DNA of 64,000 nt. It comes from Guadua angustifolia (Eukaryota > Streptophyta > Magnoliopsida > Poales > Poaceae). The notes under the pieces were generated by a model that saw only the letters and a list, made by a program, of their open reading frames with translations, was not told the origin of the DNA and did not search any database. Below are positions 52,238-62,419 of the stretch, piece by piece. Both the position numbers and the translations under genes were made by a program. The stretch is taken from NCBI GenBank assembly GCA_036346375.1, contig CM070508.1, positions 19,660,852-19,724,851 of the forward strand. The letters are read 5' to 3'. Position 1 is the first letter of the stretch; the number at the start of each line of letters is the position of its first letter.

Positions 52238-52990
52238 AGTCATTCTCTAAAAGGGCAAGCTCGTTTTCTGAAAAAAAATTTAGTTGGTCATCGCTTAGCT
52301 CATAAAGGGCGGAGAGGGAGGATCCAATAGAAAAATCAAGAGAAGATCTAGTAGGGTTAGTGACCAAGGCCATCGACAGAGATTTTGTCTTGCGAGAGAT
52401 GACATCGATCTCATGAGTCTTGAGTCGGGAATAGAGCCCATCAAGACTTAGAGTCGACAAGTCGGTAGTGTCCTTGATGGTGGTCACTTTCATTTCCCAA
52501 ACTCGAAGGTCGAGTGCGGTCATGAAATGTTGAGCATTATCCAAGTCAGGGTATGTGCAACCAACTACTCGGAGGTTGCTCAAAATCTTTGTAAAATGAC
52601 CAAAACACTCGTCAAGACTCTCACCAACATGTTGTTCAAACTTGTTGTATTCATGCTTGTACTGATCCTAGCTCATGGTCTTGATTTGGGTAGTGCCTTC
52701 ATGGTAAGCATCGAGGGTCACCCAAATCTAGTGAGCGGATCATAGGTGAGATCCTGTCATACTCACTACGACTAAGGCCCTGTATGAGAATGTTCCTTGT
52801 CTTAGCATTCGCCTCAACATCAGCCATATTGCCGGCCATTACGTTTTCATCGGCAGGAACCTCATACAGGAGCTTCACCTTTTGCCAGATCAGAAAGCCC
52901 TGGGCAGTGATGTATGACTCCATTCGAGACTTCTAGAAAGAAAAATCAACACCACAAAAGATAGGAGGCTTGAAGGAATATTTGTTCGTC
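52238..52990 (-). pseudogene. Copia-3 gag fragment
   Basis: The minus strand reads MESYITAQGFLIWQKVKLLY (52923) and DVEANAKTRNILIQGLSRSE. After frame damage it continues SNLRVVGCTYPDLDNAQHFM, DLRVWEMKVTTIKDTTDLST and FFSENELALLE, where the frame runs straight into the LTR. It lacks the zinc knuckle and all downstream domains. A frameshift or stop lies near 52590-52740. Confidence 0.85.
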
Positions 52991-53036
52991 GCCATGGCTC
53001 TCGAGACCAATCAATATCTATGGAAGAGCAAAACTG

Positions 53037-53048
53037 ACTGTGATACCA
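53037..53048 (-). promoter_or_regulatory. Copia-3 primer binding site
   Basis: Minus-strand TGGTATCACAGT, iMet-type, 2 bp from the LTR edge at 53051. Confidence 0.85.
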
Positions 53049-53050
53049 AC

Positions 53051-54804
53051 TGTAGGATCGAGATAGTGAGCAGAGGGGGGGTTAATGGTCACCTTGAAGA
53101 TTTTTCTTTAGACCGGTGCTCCTCAAATTCACCAACCCTCCAAAACCCGAATAACTAGACAACTATGTGTATCCCTAGCTTGCATGGATAAGAACCATGG
53201 AATATGTGAAGAATTCCTGGTTGTCAAGTGTCCAAACAAAAAGGAATCAATTCAAACCTTTCTTTTAAAAAGGAGATCAAGCCAAATTACCTAATTCACT
53301 CTCAGAAAAGTAAAAGCAGATTCTCTAGACATTGTCATCACTTGGCGCAGGTATTTGGTGGATTTTTGTTGCTCTAGAATTTTTAGGAATTTTTTCCCTA
53401 TGAACTAATGAGTCATGAAGCACTCCACCAAAGACAACCTCAAAACGCCTTGTAGAAAAATTAGAAAAAATCAAACACTATAGACTATCAGGAACTTTGA
53501 GTAGAATGTTTGGGGCTAGGTATTCACCTCATGGCTCTCAAATGGTGCAACCAGTGGACTCCCCAATTTTTTCACTGATGGATATATGAGTCACGCACCT
53601 TCTCCAATAAGAATCACTCAAAAATGATTTTCTAGATTTTTCTAAAAACCAAATATTGACTGCTTCACAAAGAACAAGTTCTGGACAGATTTGCAACTTG
53701 ATGGAAAACTTGATCTCTAGTCTATTCTAGAGTACAAGAGAGATGTAAAACTATATGAGCACCCTCAAAACATCATGGATCAGTAGCATATAGAAGGAGG
53801 GGAGGCAAACAAACAAGTTACAACAAAAATCATCAAAGAAACAAGATTGAAACATAAGAACTATTAAGAACAAGCCATGATCTTGGAGGAACTTCATTTG
53901 ATTGCTTTAGGAGAGTTTTACACAACCACACCTAGGTGGGCAAAGCTCCAAAATGAGCAAACAACAGCTAACTCTTAGCCCAAGACTTACAGAGAGAGGC
54001 ACCCCCTCCCTTTCTTTTATACGGCCACCGGGTGAATCTCATCCCTTGGTTCAAACCACTAATCCTAGCACTTCATCCAAGGGTCTTGATTCACCCACTC
54101 AACCAGCCACTTACGTGGGCCTAAAACCACTCACTCATAGCCCAACATGGGCTAACCCAAAACTCACACACAATGGGTTTTCTTGCATGGTTTTTAAAAC
54201 ATACTACCTAGACCCGCACCTTTCAACTAGACCGCAATCCAATAGCCCTCATTGATCCACGCGACATCTAGCTAGTATCATCACCTTTCCTTGTCTTCTT
54301 GGATTGCATGAACTCCATCTCCAATCATCTTTTGGCAATCCCCGATCGTCTGGACTTCTAACGCACCTCGCCTAGTCCCGATCCTCCTCCGCCTCACCAT
54401 GATCTAGCACCGTCGTCTTGCTACCATCAACAACAAAGAAAACTCATCATATAGCAATGTCCAAACAGATATGCAATAATCATCACAAAATCATTAATGC
54501 TCAGAAGGTCTGGTGCTACCGCCCCTAGGCCGGTAGCACCGCCCTTAGTAGGCCAGTAGCACCAGATTGACTGAACCCCCCAAAAACACCCTCTCTGAAA
54601 TTATCACATGCATTGGGGTCCGGTGTACCGCCCGACCGGTAGCACCACGCTACCATGGCCGGTAGTACCTAAAAAGGCAATCAAATTTCAAATTGCTTCA
54701 AATTGAAAATCCAATTCAAATCATACTCAAATCCAAAACAAACCAAGTTCAACTTCAGTCAAATACTCATCACACATAGGTATAGACCTCCACATGGTCT
54801 TTCA
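53051..54804 (-). repeat. Copia-3 5' LTR
   Basis: 1754 bp with TG...CA ends (TGTAGGATCGAG at the low end, GTCTTTCA at the high end). Minus-strand TATAAAAG at 54014-54021. A perfect inverted repeat GGTGCTACC...GGTAGCACC at 54512-54540 and related words to 54668 could fold into hairpins. Confidence 0.85.
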
Positions 54805-57029
54805 AGGCTAAACTGAAATTGACAAATTAAACTGCAGTAGAACGAAAACGTAGATAAAACCCTCAGTATACTGCAAACAACTGACAAGACTCGCACCCTA
54901 AACATCTATCTCCCCTTGGTACTCCTCCAAGGCTGGTGTAGATTCTTCATCAACTAGCTATTTGTTATTGGCAAGGGTGAGTACTTAAAGCACTAAACAA
55001 GTTGTGCACAAAATACAATTCTAACATAACTATATGCAAGGTTTATTCCAATGGAATGGCTAACATAGTTGTTTTGTAGTAAAGCAGAATTTGTAAATGA
55101 ATACAATAAATAGATTGCAAAAACAGTAAAACAAATAACAGTAATAGTAACTTTCAGCATTTTCAAGTAAACATGGCATCCAACCCTAAATCATATTCCA
55201 ACTTTCCAACAACATCCAACCTTTCTACTCAAGTTTTTATTTTACAAAATCTAACCCTTGACTGTAACTTCCGAGCTTTGCTCAATACCACGAGCATAGC
55301 TATCCGAATAGATTTTACACTCAGTAGAGGTTATGCGCTTTAGCCACACGACAAGATATTCTCCTTGTGCCTAGCCATTAACACACATCCTTTGGGCCGG
55401 TAGAAAAATCATGACAAAGCCTTTATATTGCTTTGTCTTAACCCAGTACTACCCGCTAAGGTTTCAACACTAGCGGAACTATTTACAACAACAAGCCCCC
55501 CTCTTACGTCATCTAGATTCATAAAAAAGGTCAAACCTCACACTACCATTGGTAATACCAAAGTTAAGATATTGCAAATTAATTAGTAAGGATGTCCCAT
55601 TCCAAACATGTGGTTGCATTTTTAACTAAGGCTTGCTTACATGGTTAAGTCCTTAAGATGACTAGGGCTAGTCTCCCACATACCCTTTACCTTTTTGGCC
55701 CACTTTGGCACACTACCCCTTGCCACTAGCCTCAATCAACATGATTACCACCCTAGTTGATTACCAAGCACCACGTGCTATCAACAAGTCAACTTTGTTG
55801 CGTAACATCCCTCGTCACTACAATTCAACATCATAGTATGACAACACCTGACACACCAATTTATAAACATGTTCCATAATACATTAGTCAAGATTAACTT
55901 TTGGGTATCTCAAAAGATATGTGATGTACGTGGTATGACTAAGCAAACTAATACAGTCTAACCCACCCATGTTAATTACTAGTATTAACCGACTATTAAT
56001 GAACCATCCTAGGGTGACAATTAATCATGGCATACAAATGACATGATAGGGTATAATTCAATAGGACAAATTAACTAAATTCTAATCTATTTTAAAATAG
56101 TTGTACACATAAAATATCATTCATAAAGTAAAACAACATAGCAATTTTGTAAATTGGGTTCAACATGATCAAAGCACAATTTGTCTTAGAAAAGCCCTTG
56201 TTCTTGCTCTGAACCTTGGTCTTGAGTTAACGATTCCTCCTCGGATAATCCGAGCACTTCGACGTCTATGTGTAACAAGAGAAAACACCAAATAAATACC
56301 AAATAGAGAGCAAATAATCTCCAAAAATCAAATAAATTCACCATTAAATAGATCTCAACTTTACAAATTTTTAAAATTTTGAATCACCTCAATTAGAGCA
56401 CGTTTGAGAGAGAAAGGGCTCTCAAAAGATTCAAAAATCCAAAAATTAGAAAATCAAATAATAAACTGAATTATTTTTCTATTGAAATTTTTTTTATTGC
56501 GTCAGCAACAGATCTGACCAATCAGGTGGTGCCACGTGGCCATAGACTTAGTCCACCGTGGACCACCGGCATTGTGCGGTGCACCAGCTGATGCAAGCTC
56601 CACATCACATAGACTCCAACAGGCCCTCACAATGCATTGTGGTGCTGACACATGGTAGAGCAAGGTGATTACCCATGGCGCACATTCGATCGATAGATGC
56701 ATCCAACGATTAAGACCACGCAGACTCGCGACGAAATTCCTACAGCCCATCTAGAGCTAACGGTCCATGTTACCGTTGAGATTTCAATCCGTTCGTGACT
56801 TACGTGGCACTATCCTTATCGTTCACCGAAGATTGAATATAAAGAAACCCTTTTTGAACCATAATCTATGTAGTGAACAAAATATTTCTCATCATGCAAA
56901 TACAGTGCTGATAAAGACAACGTCCAACCTAATCACAGATAAAATTTAACTCTCTTAAATTTACTTTATTTCCTCTTGTATGTGCATTTGTGAATTATTG
57001 ATTTACCAACTTGCCTAATCTTTTAAGAC
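54805..57029. other. Unassigned repeat-like sequence
   Basis: No gene is supported. 54830-56480 reads like a non-coding part of a grass LTR element (a GGGTGAGTAC-type block, then a CACGAGCATAGCTATCC block), but I see no ends, primer site or coding sequence. 56490-56770 is GC-richer and also without a credible ORF. Confidence 0.4.
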
Positions 57030-59110
57030 CTAACACAATCTAGTTAAAAAGAAGATGATGTCCCTTCATTCCTCGTCGCTGAATGGATCTAATGAGCTGA
57101 ACATAGGAAAATCAAGGCATGGTCCAAGAGGACTAAGTAAAAGGCTCTAGAGCTGATATACCATCACGATGATTGATCTATGGGATGGGGCCTCTACTGT
57201 AGCTCCAAAGGCAGCAGCAACATTTTGGATATTGTTCAGGATAGTTGGATGGAAAAGGGTCCTCATCACCTATCCATTCTAGAAGTCACTGACAGATAAG
57301 CAGTGTGACAGCCAGGTGATAGAAATTTTTGTATCGTTCAAGCTCCCAGAAGATGCCATGCACGCACTGCGATGATATGTGTTGCTAGTGGTAGAAAAGA
57401 TATGGAAGAACTTCAAGAGCACCCTTGTTAGTAATTATGTGAATAAGGAAATAACTCCATTCTACAAGTATAGATTCATCATTGAAGATGTCTGGGAATG
57501 ATTTGGGAAGATGAAGATGACAGAAGAATTCGTGCATCAAAGTGAAGTGCACAAGACCATCTAAGCAAAAAACACTCACACGCATAGACTCGGCACCACT
57601 AGGTATGCAGGTAAGATCGCACAATGGAGGAAGGAGAATGAGGCAATCCAGAAGGAGGCATCCCTACCATTTGCCTCAATCTAAGACTCGTGCGTTTGAA
57701 ACTAGGTAAGAGCGAGGTCATATTTCATGTCTTCGGGTGGCGTGTCCTTTGTAAACCCAGTAGATAAGGAAGTTTCCCAACGCCCAGTAAGATATCAAAC
57801 TACATATTTTGTAATTAGTCCATATATAACTTCATAAGTGAAATAACGTATTGGGATCTTGGATGCAGATAGCGTTTAGTACAGAATCTTCCTAGGGCTC
57901 TTTTATGGTAGTTAGAGAGAAAGATATACTCTTCATGACATTGGGAAATAAGGAGCATCCAGATAGCACGAGAGGCAAAGGTGTTTTTGTTCCTTGGAAA
58001 ACGGGATTCCCATAGGACTCTGACATGTACCAGAGTAAGAAGAGAACCAAAGCAGAGTGTGAGGAACGGCTAGTAGCAATCATTAAGGAAAGGGTGAAAA
58101 AAGGTTGAGAGTGCAATTCGATGACCAGCTAAGAAATCTTGAGGAAAGGATGGAGAGAATGGTGGCTATGGAGAGGTACATACGAATCGCATAAGCCCCA
58201 GAAACACTGATGTAATTTAGCCTGACTAACCATCAGAGCAGTTGCGCGTCTGCCCCTGAGACAGATGTGGATGACACCAAATATCCTGTTGATGACATCT
58301 AGGTAATATATGTCTAGAATGCTCCATAGCTAAACCTGTTGGATGTCTTAGCTAATTGTGTACCCTTATGTAGATAGCCACACCTTGCAATCTCTTAGTG
58401 AGGCTTGCCAATGGCTCTGTTCCCTTACAGGCTGCTTGGGAGCATGCGTATCCATCTGATCTAGGGGCGATTGTGCACAGTAGCGCCGAGTTACACGAAG
58501 GTGAATGTCGACGATGTGCATGAAATTTGCAAGGCCATCACGCTGGAGGTGCCCCTAAACAACGAGATCGTGACATTAGGAGATGCCACTGGCACATTCT
58601 TCCAGTGGCCCAAGAGAGACATCTCCTTCAATGACTATCCTACAGCACCAGAGCTACACGCACAAATTGAGTCACCTGCTGTTCTAGAGCTACCAGCACT
58701 ACTGGAGCCATGTGCTACACCGAAGCAGGACACCAAATCAGCTATCATGCCCCCATATAGCAGAGATTGGTACTTCACTTCGGGCTGAGTCATCTCCTAT
58801 GAAGATGACCTATGATAGATGGTGAGGCAATGATAAGAGCAAACAAAGTGGGCCACGGAGGCCTCTGACTTTCTGTTGGCCCAAATATTCAAGCTAGGGC
58901 TACCATTCATACCAGAACAGCGCCAACAGATGCTTTCAATAGCTTGCATTAGATTGCAAAATTGGTGTATAAAACAAGCCAACAAGCCGGTGGCACAATG
59001 GGTATAAGTATCTCAGTCAGCTTCAAGCAGGAGCATTTCTTGCACCTGTCATTGAGGGGCTTCGTGGTCAGTTTCTTGCACCTGTCATTGAGGAGCATTT
59101 CTTGCACAAT
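57030..59110 (+). pseudogene. CACTA ORF2 (Transposase_24-like) fragment
   Basis: Plus-strand sequence is homologous, in inverted order, to the minus strand of CACTA-1 at about 26240-28080. Shared blocks include GGGTCCTCATCACCTATCCA near 57258, the CTCCATTCTACAAGTA area near 57450, and TCGGTGAGCTTCAAG-like text near 59010. Stops are frequent. No CACTA terminus is visible and Copia-4 cuts it off on the right. It is a third copy of CACTA-derived sequence in the window. Confidence 0.65.
59030..59110. repeat. Short tandem duplication at the CACTA fragment/Copia-4 junction
   Basis: CATTTCTTGCACCTGTCATT recurs at about 59033 and again, with TTTCTTGCACCTGTCATTGA, near 59069, plus a third partial copy at 59094. 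It may mark repair at the junction. Confidence 0.7.
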
Positions 59111-59116
59111 GATTTT

Positions 59117-59552
59117 TATATATGGAATTTTGAGGTGATATTTGGTGGAGTTCTTTATGACACATTTTCTCATAGGAAGAAAAACGTCCAAAATTTCTAG
59201 AGAACCAAAAATTCACCAACCACCTACTCCAATTGAGGAAAGTTTTTGAAAATTCTGCTTTTGTTTTTCTGAAAGTGACTTTTGTGATTTGGCTCAATCT
59301 CCTTTCTAAAAACAAGAGTTGAATTGATTCCTTTTATTTTGGATACTTGACAACCAGAATTGTGACTAAAAAATCCCCAGATATTCCATGCTTCTCATCC
59401 ATGTAAGCTAGGGGAACACATAGTTGTCAAGTTGTTTGAGTGTTTCGTGATTTGTTTTGCATGATCTTTTCGAGGTCTTACTTGGAGTATTTTGTGGGAA
59501 ATTTTTTTTTGTGACCATTCACCCCCCATCTGTTCGCCATCTCGATCCTTCA
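59117..59552 (+). repeat. Copia-4 5' LTR, 5'-truncated
   Basis: Homologous to the reverse complement of 53051-53462, ending CGATCCTTCA. U3 and the TATA region are absent; the sequence starts abruptly from CACTA-derived DNA. Confidence 0.85.
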
Positions 59553-59554
59553 AT

Positions 59555-59569
59555 TGGTATCAAAGCCGG
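59555..59569 (+). promoter_or_regulatory. Copia-4 primer binding site
   Basis: TGGTATCAAAGCCGG, iMet-type with one mismatch in the core, 2 bp after the LTR. Confidence 0.88.
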
Positions 59570-59607
59570 TTTTGCTCTTCCATAGATCTTGACCGGTCTC
59601 GAGAGCC

Positions 59608-60826
59608 ATGGTGACGGACAAATATTCCACCAAGCCTCCCATCTTTTCTGGAGTCAATTTTCCTTTTTGGAAGTCTCAGATGGAGTCATACATCACCGCC
59701 CAGGGCTTCCTGATATGGCAGAAGGTGAAACTCCCGTATGACGTTTCTGCCAATGAGAACATCACGGCTGGCAATATGCCTGACGTTGAGGCAAATGCTA
59801 AGGCAAGGAACATTCTCATACAGAGACTCAGCCATAGTGAGTATGATAGGATTGCTCACCTGCGATCCGCTCATGAGATTTGGGTGACCCTCAATGCTTA
59901 CCATGAGGGCGCTACCCAAATCAAGACCGTGAGGTAAGATCAGCATAAGCGTGAATATAACAAATTTGAACAACACGCTGGTGAGAGCCTTGGTGAGTGT
60001 TTTGATTGATTCACAAAGATTTTGAGCGACCTCCGAGCAGTCGGTTGCACATACCCTGACTCGGATAATGCTCGATATTTTTTGACCACACTCGACCTTC
60101 GAGTTTGGGAAATGAAAGTGACCACCATCGAGGACATTACCGACTTGTCGACCTTGACTCTTAACGGGCTCTATTCCCGATTTAAGACTCATGAGATCGA
60201 TGTCGTCTCTCGTAAGATGAAATCTTGGTCGATGGTCTTGGTCATTGATCCCACTAGATCTTCTCTTAATTTTTCTACTAGATTTTCTCTCTCTGCCCTT
60301 TGAGAGCTAAACGACGACCAACTGGACAAATTTCCAGAAACTGAGCTTACTCTTTTAGCTCGCAAATTCTCTCATGCATACAAAAGGGTGAGAGAGAGAG
60401 AGGAAAAGAGGTGGCGTGGTCACCTGCTTCGAATGTGGTGGCCCCAACCACATTCGAGCAAACTGTTCTAAGCTGGAGAAGGGTAAGAACAACTCCGGCA
60501 GTTCAAGCAAGAACGACTACGTCGACAAGAACAGCAACAAGAAGACTCCAACTCGCAAGCCGGCGCGTGAAAAGAAGTTCCGTAACTTCTCGAAGAACAA
60601 GAAGCTCTTCCACCGCGTCCTTGCCGCCCTCAACGACATCAACCTCTCCGACACAGAGACGTGGAGCGACGAAGGCGAGGATGATCCGCAAGAGAAGAAA
60701 GGCGGCGCTGAGTTCTTCGGCATGTGCTTCATGGCAGATGCTAACAACATTAGCAACTCCGAGCTCTATAGCGATTCGGACGAGGTACCCTCCTATGACC
60801 AGCTCAATGAAGTTTTTATAAACTAG
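59608..60826 (+). pseudogene. Copia-4 gag with CCHC knuckle
   Basis: Starts MVTDKYSTKPPIFSGVNFPF, then WKSQMESYITAQGFLIWQK and HEIWVTLNAYHEGATQIKTV, followed by a stop. It continues through DLRAVGCTYPDSDNARYF and TTLDLRVWEMKVTTIEDITD to a second stop near 60301. The knuckle CFECGGPNHIRANC (60425-60466) is intact, followed by a basic stretch and an acidic end DTETWSDEGEDDPQE, then a stop at 60824-60826. At least three breaks disable it. Confidence 0.9.
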
Positions 60827-61265
60827 AAAAATTTCATGCTAGAGCTAGAGCTAGGTGTACGGAGCTTGAGAAGGAAGTAGGTACCTTGACTCGGGAATTA
60901 GCCTCTCTTAGATCTTCTCCTTCCCGGGTTTCTGATGATTGTTCGTTGTGTGATGCTTTGGTTGTGAAGTTAGAGAACTTAAGAACCTTGCATGATAGTG
61001 TGCAAACTGAACTTGAAAGTTTTAGGTCGAAGAATGCTAGCACTTGTTCTGTTGATGTTTCTTCTTTGGATGCTAGTTTTCTTCATGCTCATTCTACTCC
61101 TTCTTGCTCAAATTGCCCTAAGTTACTTGCTGAAATTGATACCATAAGTGTTCAATTTAGGAAGCTTTCTTCTAGAAATGATGAACTTAAAATGCATGCT
61201 TCTAAGGACCCTGTCATCCCATGTGAGGGCTGTAAGCAACTAAAACTTGACAATGAAGCATTATT
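60827..61265 (+). pseudogene. Copia-4 post-knuckle coiled coil with CxxC motifs
   Basis: The frame from 60886 reads MTRELASLRSSPSRVSDDC, with CSLC, CSNC and CEGC motifs in a Leu/Glu/Ser-rich coiled coil (ALVVKLENLRTLHDSVQTEL). It ends in [12 protein letters not shown] where the RT joins. It parallels the Copia-2 region at 35674-36345. Confidence 0.75.
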
Positions 61266-62400
61266 GAGGAAGAGGTTTATGTCAAGCAACCTCCAGGATT
61301 TAAGAACCTCAAATACCCAAACTATGTCTATAAGCTTTCCAAAGCCTTGTATGGACTTAAGCAGGCCCCCTAGAGCATGGTATGAGAGGCTTAAGTCCTA
61401 TCTTCTTAGTCATGGTTTCAAAATGGGTATAGTAGATAAGACTCTGTTCATCAGACACCAGAATTCTCATTTCCTTCTCGTTGAAATTTATGTGGATGAT
61501 ATTATCTTTGGTGGCTCTTCTCATTCTCTTGTGTCGCAGTTTTCTGAGGTGATGAGCATAGAGTTTTGAGATGAGTATGATGGGCAAGTTGAGCTACTTT
61601 CTCGGCTTCCAAATCAAGCAGACTCGGGAGGGTACTTTCCTGCACCATGGTAAGTACACTTGGGACCTCTTGAGGCGGTTTGATATGTCTGATGGGAAGC
61701 CTGTGATGACTCCTATGGCCACCACTGCTGTCCTCGAGACCGATGAGGATGGTGAGCCTGCTGATCAAAAGGAGTTCCAGAGCATGATTGGCTCTCTCTT
61801 GTATCTCACTGCCTCTCGATCGGACATACACTTTGCCGTGTATATATGCGCTCGCTTTTAGGCTTCTTCTCAGTGTCTCTCATCGCCAGGCGGTGAAGCG
61901 CATCTCCATGTACCTTCGAGCTACCATTAATTATGGTATCTGCTACTCTTCTTCCTCTTGTCTATCACTTATAGCCTTTTCTGATGCTGACTTTGCTGGC
62001 TGTAGGATGGATAGGAAGAGCACTTCTAGCACTTGCCAATTCATTGGCACTTCTTTTGTTTCTTGGTCATCTAAGAAGCAGTTCGGAATCGCATAGTCCA
62101 CCGCTGAGGCTTTGTATGTTGCTATAGCCAGGTGCTCTGGATGAGATCGGTCTTACCGGACTTTGGGTTAGAGATAGAAAATGTTCCACTTTTTGTGATA
62201 ACACTTCTGCTATTTGCATTGCTAAGAACCTAGTGCACATTGATGTTAGATATCACTTCCTTAGAGACCTTGTGGAGAAAGGAGACATAGTGCTTTAGTT
62301 TGTGGAAAGTGACCACCAGTTGGCCGATATCTTTACCAAGCCTTTGGATAGCTCTAGGTTTGTTGCCTTGAAGAGTGAGTTTAGAGTCGTGTGCCCTTAC
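61262..62400 (+). pseudogene. Copia-4 reverse transcriptase (C-terminal half) and RNase H
   Basis: In frames broken by small indels: [20 protein letters not shown] and LYGLKQAP, then RAWYERLKSYLLSHGFKMG and YVDDIIFGGSSHSL (active site), a stop, MGKLSYFLGFQIKQTREGTF, GSLLYLTASRSDIHFAVYI, DADFAGCRMDRKSTSSTC, and a decayed end to about 62400. The RT N-terminus and everything between gag and RT are deleted. An extra base near 61370 shifts the frame. Confidence 0.9.
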
Positions 62401-62410
62401 GGCCTTATAT

Positions 62411-62419
62411 GAGGGGGAG
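62411..62419 (+). promoter_or_regulatory. Copia-4 polypurine tract (first of several)
   Basis: GAGGGGGAG directly after the pol end. Similar tracts lie at 62947-62955, 63914-63926 and 63956-63968, so the functional one next to the 3' LTR cannot be chosen. Confidence 0.6.

Larger units (their letters stand above)
51026..54804 (-). mobile_element. Copia-3: copia element reduced to two LTRs and part of gag
   Basis: On the minus strand: 5' LTR (53051-54804), primer site, gag (52238-52990), then directly the 3' LTR (about 51026-52237). Both LTRs share their U3 end (TGAAAGAC on the minus strand), matched TATA boxes and GGTGCTACC/CGGTAGCACC hairpins. The far end of the 3' LTR lacks the sequence corresponding to 53051-53462, so it is truncated there. 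No polypurine tract or pol lies between gag and the 3' LTR. Gag is closely related to Copia-4, so both belong to one family. Confidence 0.85.

Noticed and set aside
56502..56750. Minus-strand 82-codon frame
   Set aside because: No recognisable domain, no neighbouring exons or splice context; likely chance.
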